Source: Ensifer sesbaniae (lineage in GTDB: Bacteria > Pseudomonadota > Alphaproteobacteria > Rhizobiales > Rhizobiaceae). From it: 64,000 nt of DNA. Where the stretch lies: NCBI RefSeq assembly GCF_013283665.1, contig NZ_JABEKU010000001.1, positions 3,603,137 to 3,667,136 of the forward strand. Direction: 5' to 3'. Shown here piece by piece: positions 19,791-30,682 of this stretch. Made by a program: the position numbers and the translations under genes. The notes below the pieces were generated by a model that was given only the letters and a program-made list of their open reading frames with translations, had not been told where the DNA came from and did not search any database. Position 1 is the first letter of the stretch, and each line of letters begins with the position of its first letter.

Positions 19791-19822
19791 TTGGAACCGT
19801 GGACAAATTTTCTATAGTCCAC
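19791..19822 (+). promoter_or_regulatory. Candidate gyrB promoter with overlapping inverted repeat
   Basis: TTGGAA (19791-19796), 16-nt spacer, TATAGT (19813-19818). An inverted repeat GTGGAC/GTCCAC (19799-19804, 19817-19822) brackets the spacer and -10. GTGGACAA also resembles the reverse of a DnaA box. Confidence 0.4.
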
Positions 19823-19889
19823 GAGGCGTCCGAGACGTGATTCGCAACGAATCACCATGTCCGAAGAACCTGGAAAGACCCGTAGCTGA

Positions 19890-22325
<2,436 letters not shown>

Positions 22326-22352
22326 TCTTTCCGGAGATCATTACCGATCGGG

Positions 22353-22384
22353 ATCCCGGTGCCGCGCGACACCGGGATTTTTTC
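22353..22384 (+). terminator. Rho-independent terminator of gyrB
   Basis: Perfect 9-bp stem ATCCCGGTG/CACCGGGAT with an 8-nt loop followed by six T, 28 nt past the gyrB stop and just before the convergent nitroreductase. Confidence 0.9.
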
Positions 22385-22385
22385 G

Positions 22386-22988
22386 TTATTCGCCCTTGAA
22401 CTGGCCTTCGAAGGCGAACTCGCTGACCGGCTTGCGCTGGCTTGGGATTTCCCGCGCGCGCAGATCGTCGGGGAGCGTCGAGGGATCGGCCAGCCGGCCG
22501 ATCGCAACGGCGGCCTCGACCCGGTAATGTTCGGGAACGTTCAGTACGTGCATGGCCTTGTCGCGGTCGATGCCCGCCATGCCATGGGCGTGCCAGCCGG
22601 AAAGCGAAACCTGCAAAGCAAGGCTGTACCAGGCCGAGCCCGTGTCGAAGGCATGGGTATAGGCCGGGCGCATCTCGCCGTTCTGTGCCTGGTTATGGGT
22701 TCTCGAAATGACGATCAGAAGCGCTGCCGCGTTCTTCGCCCAGCGCTGGTTGCCTTCGTCGAGACAGTCGAGCAGCACCGGGAAGTGTTCCGTCCCGCGA
22801 CGGGCGTAGACGAAGCGCCAGGGCTGTCGGTTGCTTGCCGAGGGCGCCCAGCGAGCTGCTTCGAAGAAGGAAAGCAGTTCGCGTTCCTCGATCTCTTCGT
22901 GGGTGAAGGCGCGGGGCGACCAGCGCTCAAGGAACATGGCGTCAATGGGATAGTCGGCTTTTCTGTTATCGGTCGCCGTCATGGACAT
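22386..22988 (-). CDS. Nitroreductase family oxidoreductase
   Basis: FMN-dependent NAD(P)H oxidoreductase of the nitroreductase fold; the natural substrate is unknown. FLERWSPRAFTHEEIEE carries the N-terminal FMN-phosphate-binding Arg/Ser region, EAARWAPSASNRQPWRFVYA is the typical second motif, and ALQVSLSGWHAHGMAG the C-terminal one. The 200-aa length fits the short subgroup. It stands alone, convergent with gyrB; the 250-bp gap to gabD holds both divergent promoters and no gene that I can see. Confidence 0.9.
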   Translation of the reverse strand: MSMTATDNRKADYPIDAMFLERWSPRAFTHEEIEERELLSFFEAARWAPSASNRQPWRFVYARRGTEHFPVLLDCLDEGNQRWAKNAAALLIVISRTHNQAQNGEMRPAYTHAFDTGSAWYSLALQVSLSGWHAHGMAGIDRDKAMHVLNVPEHYRVEAAVAIGRLADPSTLPDDLRAREIPSQRKPVSEFAFEGQFKGE

Positions 22989-23238
22989 GCCTCTTCTCTG
23001 TATTCTCTAAATCCTCAGCAGCTTTTCAGCGCCTGATCTGTCCTGGCGCCTATGGCTCGATTCGTTTCGGACGCTACATGAGGACGGGTGCGGATGAAAC
23101 CGGGTCGGAAGCATGGAAACGTGCGTGCGATCGGTAAGCTGTACGCGTCAGGAAAGTGCAGAAACGGTCGCGTGGGTCATTGCCGTTTCCAGGAAAAAAG
23201 TTGTATAAGTTCTGTAGATTTTTGAGAGAGGACGGATC

Positions 23239-24693
23239 ATGTCGTTTAAAGACCCATCATTGTTTCGCCAGGCAGCCCTCGTCGGCGGCGAGTGGATCGA
23301 GGCGGACGCGGCGAACGCGATCGAGGTGAACAACCCCGCGACCGGCGAGATCATCGGCCGCGTGCCGAAGCTTGGCGCCAAGGAAACCAAGGCAGCGATC
23401 GAGGCGGCGCGCGTGGCCCAGAAGGGCTGGGCGGCGCGCACGGCCAAGGAGCGCGCCGGCATCCTGCGCAAATGGTTCGAGCTGATGATCGAGAACAAGG
23501 AGGATCTCGGCCGCATCCTGACGCTGGAACAGGGCAAGCCGCTTGCGGAAGCGACCGGCGAAATCGTCTATGGCGCAAGCTTCGTCGAGTGGTTTGCCGA
23601 AGAGGCGCGCCGCATCTATGGCGACCTGATCCCCGGCCATCAGCCCGACAAGCGCATCCTGGTGATGAAGCAGCCGATCGGCGTCGTGGCCGCAATCACG
23701 CCGTGGAACTTCCCCAATGCGATGATCACCCGCAAGGCCGGCCCGGCCTTCGCCGCCGGCTGCGCCATGGTGCTGAAGCCCGCAGCTCAGACGCCGTTCT
23801 CGGCGATTGCGATCGCGATCCTTGCCGAACGCGCCGGGCTGCCGAAGGGCCTTTTCAGCGTCATCACCGGCTCGGCCCGCGAGATCGGCGCCGAGATGAC
23901 CTCCAACCCTGTCGTGCGCAAGCTGACCTTCACCGGCTCGACCGAGGTGGGTGCCGAGCTCTATCGTCAGAGTGCGGCCACCATCAAGAAGCTCGGCCTC
24001 GAACTCGGCGGCAATGCGCCGTTCATCGTCTTCGATGATGCCGATCTCGATGCCGCGGTCGAAGGCGCGCTGATTGCCAAGTTCCGCAACAACGGCCAGA
24101 CCTGCGTCTGCGCCAACCGCATCTATGTGCAGGACAAAGTTTATGACGCCTTTTCCGACAAGCTCGCCAAGGCGGTCGCCAAGCTGAAGATCGGCAACGG
24201 CCTTGATGAAGGCGTCATCCTCGGGCCGCTGATCGACAAGGCGGCGCTGGAAAAGGTCGAGGAGCACATTGCCGACGCCACCTCCAAGGGGGCACGCGTG
24301 GTCCAGGGCGGCAAGCGCCACACGCTTGGCGGCACCTTCTACGAGGCGACGGTTCTGGCCGACGTCACCCAGGCGATGGCCGTCGCGCGGGAGGAAACCT
24401 TCGGCCCGGTCGCGCCGCTCTTCCGCTTCAAGGACGAGGCCGATGTGATCGAGCAGGCAAACGATACCGAGTTCGGTCTTGCCTCCTATTTCTACGCCAA
24501 GGATCTGGCGCGGGTGTTCCGGGTGGCGGAAGCGCTGGAATACGGCATGGTCGGAGTCAACACCGGGCTGATCTCGACGGCGGAAGCGCCGTTCGGCGGC
24601 GTGAAACTCTCCGGCCTCGGCCGCGAGGGCTCGCGCTACGGTATCGAGGAGTTCACCGAGATCAAGTATGTCTGCCTCGGCGGCGTTGCCTGA
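23239..24693 (+). CDS. gabD: NAD(P)-dependent succinate-semialdehyde dehydrogenase
   Basis: Aldehyde dehydrogenase oxidising succinate semialdehyde to succinate in 4-aminobutyrate breakdown; related semialdehydes are possible substrates. Catalytic Glu255 in LELGGN and nucleophile Cys289 in GQTCVCAN are present, as are ITPWNFPNAMITRK and FTGSTEVGAEL for the cofactor. VCAN after the catalytic Cys and the C-terminal GLGREGSRYGIEEFTEIKYVCLGG are typical of GabD. The length is 484 aa. It is monocistronic with a terminator. Confidence 0.93.
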   Translation: MSFKDPSLFRQAALVGGEWIEADAANAIEVNNPATGEIIGRVPKLGAKETKAAIEAARVAQKGWAARTAKERAGILRKWFELMIENKEDLGRILTLEQGKPLAEATGEIVYGASFVEWFAEEARRIYGDLIPGHQPDKRILVMKQPIGVVAAITPWNFPNAMITRKAGPAFAAGCAMVLKPAAQTPFSAIAIAILAERAGLPKGLFSVITGSAREIGAEMTSNPVVRKLTFTGSTEVGAELYRQSAATIKKLGLELGGNAPFIVFDDADLDAAVEGALIAKFRNNGQTCVCANRIYVQDKVYDAFSDKLAKAVAKLKIGNGLDEGVILGPLIDKAALEKVEEHIADATSKGARVVQGGKRHTLGGTFYEATVLADVTQAMAVAREETFGPVAPLFRFKDEADVIEQANDTEFGLASYFYAKDLARVFRVAEALEYGMVGVNTGLISTAEAPFGGVKLSGLGREGSRYGIEEFTEIKYVCLGGVA

Positions 24694-24719
24694 AACAGGC
24701 GAAAATCCAACTTGCAACA

Positions 24720-24750
24720 AACCGGCCAGTGTTTTGGCCGGTTTTCTTTT
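24720..24750 (+). terminator. Rho-independent terminator of gabD
   Basis: Stem AACCGGCC/GGCCGGTT (24720-24727, 24736-24743), 8-nt loop, then TTCTTTT. Confidence 0.88.
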
Positions 24751-24793
24751 GCCAGCAAGGCGTTAGTGTCAAAATCGAAATTATCGATGGCGT

Positions 24794-24912
24794 GAGGTTA
24801 CCCTTCACTCCAGCCCTCTCCGTGCGAGCGGAGAAAAGGGATTTCAACGCGGCGCGGTATCGTCTCCGTATACGGGAAGAGGTACCGGCAGGCGGGTGAG
24901 GGGCGAAGGTTG
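24794..24912. repeat. Degenerate rhizobial-type intergenic inverted repeat
   Basis: Between the gabD terminator and the aldolase gene, a left arm with CCCTTCACTCCAGCCCTCTCC and, about 55 nt later, a right arm with GGGAAGAGG and GGGTGAGGGGCGAAGG form an imperfect inverted repeat. The CCCTCACCC/CCCTCTCC wording is typical of short repeated elements in rhizobial intergenic regions. Family membership is from memory and not checked. Confidence 0.45.
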
Positions 24913-24943
24913 ATCCTCACGGCTACGTTTAAGGAGAATGAGC

Positions 24944-25750
24944 ATGCCGGCCCCGAAGAACCCCTTTAAGGCAGCCCTGCGCGAAAACCGCTTCCAGCTT
25001 GGACTGTGGGTGGCGCTTGCCAGCCCCTATGCGGCGGAAGTGGTGGCTGGCAGCGGCTATGACTGGCTGCTAATCGATGGCGAGCATGCGCCGAACGATA
25101 TCCCGCTGCTGTCGGCACAGTTTCGCGCGGTCTCGGCATCCGCCAGCCATCCGATGGTCCGTCTGCCGGTCGGCGATACCGTGTTGATCAAGCAGATTCT
25201 CGACACCGGCGTGCAGACCTTGCTGATCCCAATGGTCGAGAGCCTGGCGCAGGCGCAGCAACTGGTGCGTGCCACACGCTATCCGCCGCATGGCGTTCGT
25301 GGCGTTGGTGCCGCCCTCGGCCGTGCGTCTCACTTCGGCCGCATCGGCGACTATCTCCAAACCGCCGGCGACGAGATCTGCCTGATCCTGCAGATCGAAA
25401 GCCGCGCAGGCCTTGCCGCGATCGACGAGATTGCCGCACTCGACGGCGTCGACGGCCTCTTCATCGGTCCGTCCGACCTGGCGGCGGACATGGGTTATCT
25501 CGGCAAGCCCGGCCATCCGGAGGTGCGTGCGGCGATTGCCGACGCCTTCGAGCGTATCAAGAAGGCTGGCAAGGCGAGGGGCATCATGACGCTCGACCTC
25601 GAGCAGGCACGCGACTACCGCGAGCTCGGCGCCGATTTCATGGCGATCGGCACGGACGTCACATCGCTCGTTCGCGCAACGACGGCGCTGCGCCAGGAGT
25701 TTATCGGCGAGGTCGCTTCGGCGCCAAAGAAGCAGGAATCCGGCTACTGA
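24944..25750 (+). CDS. HpcH/HpaI-type class II aldolase
   Basis: Metal-dependent aldolase of the HpaI family, splitting 2-keto-3-deoxy acids into pyruvate plus an aldehyde. LLIDGEHAPND holds the catalytic His region; metal ligands are expected at Glu in QIESRAGL and Asp in GLFIGPSDLAADMG. ATG 24944 is preferred because AAGGAG lies 7 nt before it; ATG 24938 directly abuts that box. The length is 268 aa. It neighbours uxaB, a GntR gene and uxaA, so a 2-keto-3-deoxy sugar acid is the likely substrate. Its 3' end overlaps convergent uxaB by 7 nt. Confidence 0.88.
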   Translation: MPAPKNPFKAALRENRFQLGLWVALASPYAAEVVAGSGYDWLLIDGEHAPNDIPLLSAQFRAVSASASHPMVRLPVGDTVLIKQILDTGVQTLLIPMVESLAQAQQLVRATRYPPHGVRGVGAALGRASHFGRIGDYLQTAGDEICLILQIESRAGLAAIDEIAALDGVDGLFIGPSDLAADMGYLGKPGHPEVRAAIADAFERIKKAGKARGIMTLDLEQARDYRELGADFMAIGTDVTSLVRATTALRQEFIGEVASAPKKQESGY

Positions 25751-26829
25751 TTCGAGATTGCGGCGAGCTCGGGCATCGAAACGCTCGGGCTCCAGCGCTG
25801 GAGGTCGACGATCCGGCGCTCGATCTTTTCGCGGTGATGGTTGGCGATATCGCCCAGGCGGTGGTTGAGGAACGGGTTTCTGAAGCGCTCCAGCGTCGCT
25901 GCAGCATAGGTGGTCGCCTCGTTCTCCAGACCCTTGGCGGCGAAGGCGGGAATGACTTCGGATTGATAGATGTGGTCCAGCCGGGCTGCCACGGATGCGT
26001 CGGCGAGGATCTCCCGGACGGTCTCGTTCGGGTCGCGGCCTTCCTTGAGCCAAAGATCCGCAAGCACCGTGTGGCCGAGGTTGAGAATGTGGAGCTTCAG
26101 CTTCCCATAGGATGTCAGGTCGTCCACGAGTTTCACGGACGGATGGGTGCAGGGCGAGCGTAGGCCGGGCTGGTTTTCGATTGCCCACAGCGCATAGGGC
26201 TCGGCAATCGCACCGGCGGGCTCCAGCGGTTCGGAGACGATGCGGTCGACCAGCGCGTTTGCCCAGACGACATTTTTGTTTAGCCAGTCGATAAAGGCGC
26301 TCTCTTCGAACCGCTCCGCCGCAAGCCCCAGCATCAGCGCCTTCAACGCATCGCCGTTGCGCGACACGAGCTCGCAGGGAAGGATCGTCAGGGGGCGCCC
26401 GCCTGCATCGAAGCGCGCCTTCAAGAGCAGAAGCAGCTTACCGGGAAAGGAACGGGGAATGTCCGTCACCAGGTCGTTGCTGACTTGGTAACCCGTATCG
26501 CCGGTATTGGAGATCAGGATCTCCGCCTCCTCGGCAACGATCTCCCGGACCTCATTCCAATTTTCAGCCGTCGAAAGCGCGCGCGCCACACTGGTGACCT
26601 GTACTGTCCGGTCGATCCGCTCGCCGCCTTGGATGCCGCGGATGACGACCGGAAAACCCTCGGGGCGGGCAAGCGCCGCAAGTCGTCCGGCGCGTTCCTT
26701 GGATCCGGTCGTCTGGACGATCGTGATCGGCCCGGGCGCCTGACCTGTTTTCAGTGCCTCGCTGACGAAGAGATCGGCATGGGCCTGAAGGAAGCGGCTG
26801 GTCCCGAATTGCACGATCGGCGTCGTCAT
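25744..26829 (-). CDS. uxaB: Tagaturonate reductase-like mannitol dehydrogenase family protein
   Basis: NAD-dependent polyol/hexuronate dehydrogenase family (UxaB, UxuB, MtlD). UxaB reduces D-tagaturonate to D-altronate. FGTSRFLQAHADLF is the N-terminal cofactor motif and LHILNLGHTVLADLW contains the family's conserved K-x5-N-x2-H region (KLKLHILNLGH). The 361-aa length is shorter than E. coli UxaB (about 480), with the C-terminal helical domain reduced. UxaB rather than UxuB is preferred because an altronate dehydratase is encoded nearby. GntR lies 20 nt upstream on the same strand. Confidence 0.78.
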   Translation of the reverse strand: MTTPIVQFGTSRFLQAHADLFVSEALKTGQAPGPITIVQTTGSKERAGRLAALARPEGFPVVIRGIQGGERIDRTVQVTSVARALSTAENWNEVREIVAEEAEILISNTGDTGYQVSNDLVTDIPRSFPGKLLLLLKARFDAGGRPLTILPCELVSRNGDALKALMLGLAAERFEESAFIDWLNKNVVWANALVDRIVSEPLEPAGAIAEPYALWAIENQPGLRSPCTHPSVKLVDDLTSYGKLKLHILNLGHTVLADLWLKEGRDPNETVREILADASVAARLDHIYQSEVIPAFAAKGLENEATTYAAATLERFRNPFLNHRLGDIANHHREKIERRIVDLQRWSPSVSMPELAAISNQ

Positions 26830-26849
26830 CTTGTGGCTCCGGTAGCTGG

Positions 26850-27728
26850 CTATGGAATGGATTGAAGCAAGGTCTCGCGCGCGGACTGGAGATGGCGCCG
26901 GCAGGCCTGTTCGGCCTTTGCGGGGTCATGCGAGCGCAACGCCTCGATATAGGCAAGGTGCTCTTCCAGGGCGCGGGCGTTGCGCTGGCGGGCATTCGAC
27001 TTGTTCCACTGGTAGTGATAGTGGAAGACGATGGCGATGATGTCGTAGAAATCGACGATGAAGCGGTTGCTGGACGCCTTGTGCACCAGCAAGTGGAACT
27101 GCTCGTCCAGTTCGGAGAATTCCCGGTAGCGGTTGTCGATATCGGCCAGGATTTCCCGGTGCAGGGTCTCGATTTTCTTGAGCTCCTCCCACGCGGGGTG
27201 ATCGTGCGGCAAGGAGACGAAGCGCGCGGCCGAACGCAATTCGAACATCTCGCGCACTTCCGTCAGCTCCAGCGCAAACTCCCGCGTGAAGCCCTTGAGG
27301 ATCCAGTGGCTGTTCGGCCGTTTCTCGATCAGGCCGAAGCGACTGAAGCGAATCAGGAACTCGCGTACGCTGGTCGTCCCGGTGCCGATTTCGCGCGCCA
27401 GTTCGAGTTCGTTGATCTGCATGCCGGGCTCGGCGCCGCCGGCGAGAATCCGGCGCATGAAACTGCGCTCGATGATCTCGGAGAGCGAATCGGTTTCTTC
27501 CGTCGGAAAATAGTCGTCGGGGCGGGGCTGCCGCAGCACGTTCTTCTTGCGCTTGTCCCAGGCGATCAGCTGCAGTTCCTCGAAGCGGCTGAGGATTGCG
27601 CGCACCGTCGTCCGGCTGACGCCGAGCACCTGCCCAAGCTCCGGCTCGGAGGGCAGCGAGGATGTTTCCGCCAGAAGCTTCAGGCAGCGGTTATAGGCAT
27701 CCTTGAAGACGGTATTCTGTTTTGCCAT
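26850..27728 (-). CDS. GntR/FadR-type regulator with two winged-helix domains
   Basis: 292-aa transcription factor. Residues 10-66 form one GntR-like winged helix (LPSEPELGQVLGVSRTTVRA, then ILSRFEELQLI) and residues 82-148 a second (EIIERSFMRRILAGGAEPG, ELELAREIGTGTTSVREFLI). These are followed by an FCD ligand-binding domain (about 150-285; metal-type residues in ELDEQFHLLVH and EEHLAYIEAL). Two wHTH modules before one FCD domain is unusual for this family. It is divergent from uxaA and upstream of uxaB, so it probably controls this sugar-acid island, responding to an intermediate. Confidence 0.87.
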   Translation of the reverse strand: MAKQNTVFKDAYNRCLKLLAETSSLPSEPELGQVLGVSRTTVRAILSRFEELQLIAWDKRKKNVLRQPRPDDYFPTEETDSLSEIIERSFMRRILAGGAEPGMQINELELAREIGTGTTSVREFLIRFSRFGLIEKRPNSHWILKGFTREFALELTEVREMFELRSAARFVSLPHDHPAWEELKKIETLHREILADIDNRYREFSELDEQFHLLVHKASSNRFIVDFYDIIAIVFHYHYQWNKSNARQRNARALEEHLAYIEALRSHDPAKAEQACRRHLQSARETLLQSIP

Positions 27729-27895
27729 GGCAAGATCCGGCCGGTTTGAACTTGTCTGCGTTTATCAGCGACGCTCCTCTATCGCGGCGATCCGGTTTTG
27801 TCTCCGTCTGTCGTCAGCATCTTTCCTCCCGTTTACCCCGGTCGTTGGCCCGACGGCGTCAGCGACGTTCCGCTATAATACCCATTGACGACGAT

Positions 27896-27920
27896 CTGTC
27901 TATTGTAGATAAAAGACAGA
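27896..27920. promoter_or_regulatory. Candidate GntR-regulator operator upstream of uxaA
   Basis: TCTGTC and GACAGA form an inverted repeat around TTGTAGATAAAAG (27903-27915) about 35 nt before the uxaA start. The 13-mer matches TTATCGATAAAAG upstream of the ABC importer at 11 of 13 positions. Confidence 0.45.
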
Positions 27921-27951
27921 AGAACAGACCTCAACAATCACGGAGAAATCG

Positions 27952-29457
27952 GTGTCTGCGCCGTCCACCATCCTGCTCGCACCGGAGGACAACGTCGTCG
28001 TGGCGACCTTGGCGATTGCCGCCGGTGACGCCCTGCCAAATGGCGCGCGCGCGGCAGCAAAGGTCGATGCCGGCCACAAGATCGCGATCCGCACCATCCG
28101 CACCGGCGAACCGGTCGTCAAATATGCTCAGGCGATCGGACGGGCGACCGCCGATATCGCACCGGGCGACCATGTGCACTCCCACAACCTTGCCTTCGAC
28201 CGGGATCGTTTGGCGATCGGCCCGCAGGGAGCGCCGGAAGCAGCAAGCGATGCCGACAAGGCGCGCACGTTCATGGGCTATCGCCGTGGCGACGGGCGGG
28301 CGGCGACGCGAAACTATATCGGTGTCGTCGCCAGCGTGAACTGTTCCACCACCGTCTGTCGTGCGATCGCCGAGGAGGCGAACAGGCGCATCCTGCCGAA
28401 ATACGAAGGCATCGACGGGTTCGTGCCGATCGTGCATGACCAGGGTTGTGGCATGTCGTCGACGGGCGACGGCATGGCCAATCTGCATCGCACGCTCGCC
28501 GGCTATGCCCGCCACGCCAATTTCGGCGGCGTGCTGATGGTCGGTCTCGGCTGCGAGGTCAACCAGTTGACACTCTATGGGCAGAGCGGTGCCGGCGGCG
28601 AAAAGCGTCACTTCAACATTCAGGAAGCCGGCGGGTCGCGGCGTTCGGTGGAAAAAGCGCTTGGCATTCTCGAGGAAATTGCTGCCGAAGTCGGCAAAGC
28701 GCGTCGCGTGGCCATTCCGGTGAGCGAGATCGTCGTCGGCCTGCAATGCGGCGGATCCGACGGGCTTTCAGGTATTACCGCCAACCCGGCGCTCGGCGCC
28801 GCGGTCGATATCCTTGCAGCGGCTGGTGGTACGGCAATCCTCTCCGAGACCTCGGAGATCTACGGCGCTGAACATCTGCTCCGCAGCCGGGCCGTCAACG
28901 AAGCCGTGGCGATGAAGCTCGACGGACTGATCGCCTGGTGGGAGAACTATGTGGCGATGCACGGCGCCTCGCTCGACAACAATCCGTCGCCGGGCAACAA
29001 ACGCGGCGGCTTGACCACCATTCTCGAAAAATCGCTCGGTGCCGTGGCCAAAGGCGGCCGGTCACCGCTGAACGCGGTCTATCGCTACGCCGAACGGGTG
29101 ACCGAGCATGGGCTCGTCTTCATGGATACGCCCGGCTACGATCCGGTGTCGGCGACCGGCCAGGTCGCTGGCGGCGCCAATGTCATCGCCTTTACCACCG
29201 GTCGCGGCAGTTGCTTCGGCTGTCGGCCGGCACCGTCGATCAAGCTCACCAGCAACACGGCGCTGTTTAGGGCGATGGAAGAGGACATGGACATCGATTG
29301 CGGCGTGATCGCTTCGGGGGAGGCGAGTATCGCAGGGCTCGGCCGCGAGATCTTCGATCTGATCGTCGAGACCGCCTCGGGCCGCAAGACCAAGAGCGAG
29401 CTCTTCGGCTATGGCGACAATGAGTTCGTACCCTGGCATCTGGGGGCGACGCTCTAA
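27952..29457 (+). CDS. uxaA: Altronate dehydratase
   Basis: UxaA family enzyme converting D-altronate to 2-keto-3-deoxygluconate; iron-dependent in characterised members. An N-terminal SAF domain (about 1-90) is fused to the catalytic C-terminal part, with Cys-rich motifs NCSTTVC, DQGCGMSSTG, GLQCGGSDGLSG and GRGSCFGCRPAPS. The length of 501 aa is as in E. coli. GTG 27952 follows CGGAGAAATCG. A galactarate or fuconate dehydratase of the same family cannot be excluded by sequence alone. The next gene follows after 39 nt with a GGAGGAGGAG ribosome site. Confidence 0.88.
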   Translation: MSAPSTILLAPEDNVVVATLAIAAGDALPNGARAAAKVDAGHKIAIRTIRTGEPVVKYAQAIGRATADIAPGDHVHSHNLAFDRDRLAIGPQGAPEAASDADKARTFMGYRRGDGRAATRNYIGVVASVNCSTTVCRAIAEEANRRILPKYEGIDGFVPIVHDQGCGMSSTGDGMANLHRTLAGYARHANFGGVLMVGLGCEVNQLTLYGQSGAGGEKRHFNIQEAGGSRRSVEKALGILEEIAAEVGKARRVAIPVSEIVVGLQCGGSDGLSGITANPALGAAVDILAAAGGTAILSETSEIYGAEHLLRSRAVNEAVAMKLDGLIAWWENYVAMHGASLDNNPSPGNKRGGLTTILEKSLGAVAKGGRSPLNAVYRYAERVTEHGLVFMDTPGYDPVSATGQVAGGANVIAFTTGRGSCFGCRPAPSIKLTSNTALFRAMEEDMDIDCGVIASGEASIAGLGREIFDLIVETASGRKTKSELFGYGDNEFVPWHLGATL

Positions 29458-29496
29458 ATACGGAACGACTGGCATCCTTGGAGGAGGAGACGGGGA

Positions 29497-30516
29497 ATGC
29501 AGACGAGACGGATCGGTCGGACCGAACTATCGGTGACCGAATATAGCTTCGGCGCCGCCGGTCTCGGCGGGCTCTACCGGGAGTGTACCCGTGACGCGGC
29601 AATCGCGACGCTGGACGCTGCCTGGGCTGCGGGACTGCGCTATTTCGACGTGGCTCCCTTTTACGGCCTCGGGCTTGCCGAGCGCCGGGTCGGCGATTTC
29701 CTGCGTGACAAGCCGCGCGGTGAGTTCGTCCTCTCCACCAAGGTTGGCCGGCTTCTTCATCCGGTGCCGGACGACAAGGTGCCTGACTATTCCTATGTGA
29801 AGCCGCTCAATTTCGACGTCAGCTACGACTACAGCTACGACGGCATCATGCGCTCCGTCGAGTTCAGTTACGCCCGGCTGGGGCTCAACCGCATCGACAT
29901 TCTGTATGTGCACGATATCGGCGTCTACACCCATGGCGCTGCCCGAAGCGCCGTCTATATGAGGCAGTTGCTGGAGGGCGGACTGAAGGCGCTGGAGGAA
30001 CTGAGATCCTCAGGAACCATCGCCGCCTATGGTCTCGGCGTGAACGAGGTGCCGGTTTGCCTCGAGGTCATGCGCCAGGCCGATATCGACTGCATCCTTC
30101 TGGCCGGCCGCTATACCTTGCTCGATCGCTCGGCCGTCGCCGAACTCTTGCCGCTCTGTGAAAAGAAGCAAACCTCCCTTGTCGTCGGCGGGGTCTTCAA
30201 TTCGGGCATCCTGGCAACGGGCCCAGTCGAGGGTGCGCATTTCGATTACATGCCGGCAACGGAAGATGTCCGTCAAAAGGTCGGCGCCATGGAAGTGGTT
30301 GCTCGCGGCATGAACATACCGCTTGCGGCACCCGCCATGCAGTTTCCGCTCGGTCATCCCATGGTTGCCTCCGTGCTGCTCGGGACCGCCAGGCCGGAGA
30401 GCCTGACGCGCAACATGGCACTCACCGAACACCGGTTTTCCGCGGCAGATTTCGCGGCTTTCGAACCGTTCACGCTGGTCGCGCCGGAACTCGGAGACGA
30501 GCCGGTTCGGGTCTAG
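29497..30516 (+). CDS. Aldo/keto reductase, D-threo-aldose 1-dehydrogenase-like
   Basis: NAD(P)-dependent aldo/keto reductase with the catalytic tetrad Asp51, Tyr56 (DVAPFYGLG), Lys82 (STKVGR) and His139 (LYVHD). Its long inserts (VPDYSYVKPLNF, DVSYDYSYDGIMRS) resemble D-threo-aldose 1-dehydrogenase, L-fucose/L-galactose dehydrogenase and pyridoxal 4-dehydrogenase. These oxidise the sugar's C1 to a lactone. The length is 339 aa. It is co-directional with uxaA and followed by a sugar importer, which supports a sugar substrate. The exact sugar is not determined. Confidence 0.82.
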   Translation: MQTRRIGRTELSVTEYSFGAAGLGGLYRECTRDAAIATLDAAWAAGLRYFDVAPFYGLGLAERRVGDFLRDKPRGEFVLSTKVGRLLHPVPDDKVPDYSYVKPLNFDVSYDYSYDGIMRSVEFSYARLGLNRIDILYVHDIGVYTHGAARSAVYMRQLLEGGLKALEELRSSGTIAAYGLGVNEVPVCLEVMRQADIDCILLAGRYTLLDRSAVAELLPLCEKKQTSLVVGGVFNSGILATGPVEGAHFDYMPATEDVRQKVGAMEVVARGMNIPLAAPAMQFPLGHPMVASVLLGTARPESLTRNMALTEHRFSAADFAAFEPFTLVAPELGDEPVRV

Positions 30517-30598
30517 CGGATCGCGGCCGCCCCGCGCCTGAAATGCTGTTCCGGCAGCTTGCCAAGCCGGAATTGTCGTACTAGCATCCAGATATGTT

Positions 30599-30613
30599 TT
30601 TTATCGATAAAAG
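30599..30613. promoter_or_regulatory. Candidate operator upstream of the sugar ABC importer
   Basis: A perfect 14-bp palindrome TTTTATCGATAAAA (30599-30612) sits 70 nt before the binding-protein start, in a 166-bp gap. It shares TTATCGATAAAAG with the uxaA upstream site (11 of 13). Confidence 0.45.
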
Positions 30614-30682
30614 GTCGATAAGCCGGCACCTGCGATCGACCTCCAAGAAGTGGAACACGGTGCACTGAGAGGAAAACCTGGG

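Noticed and set aside
23257-24720. 487-codon open frame antisense to gabD
   Set aside because: It mirrors the gabD codon pattern in GC-rich DNA, has no recognisable domain and no ribosome site.
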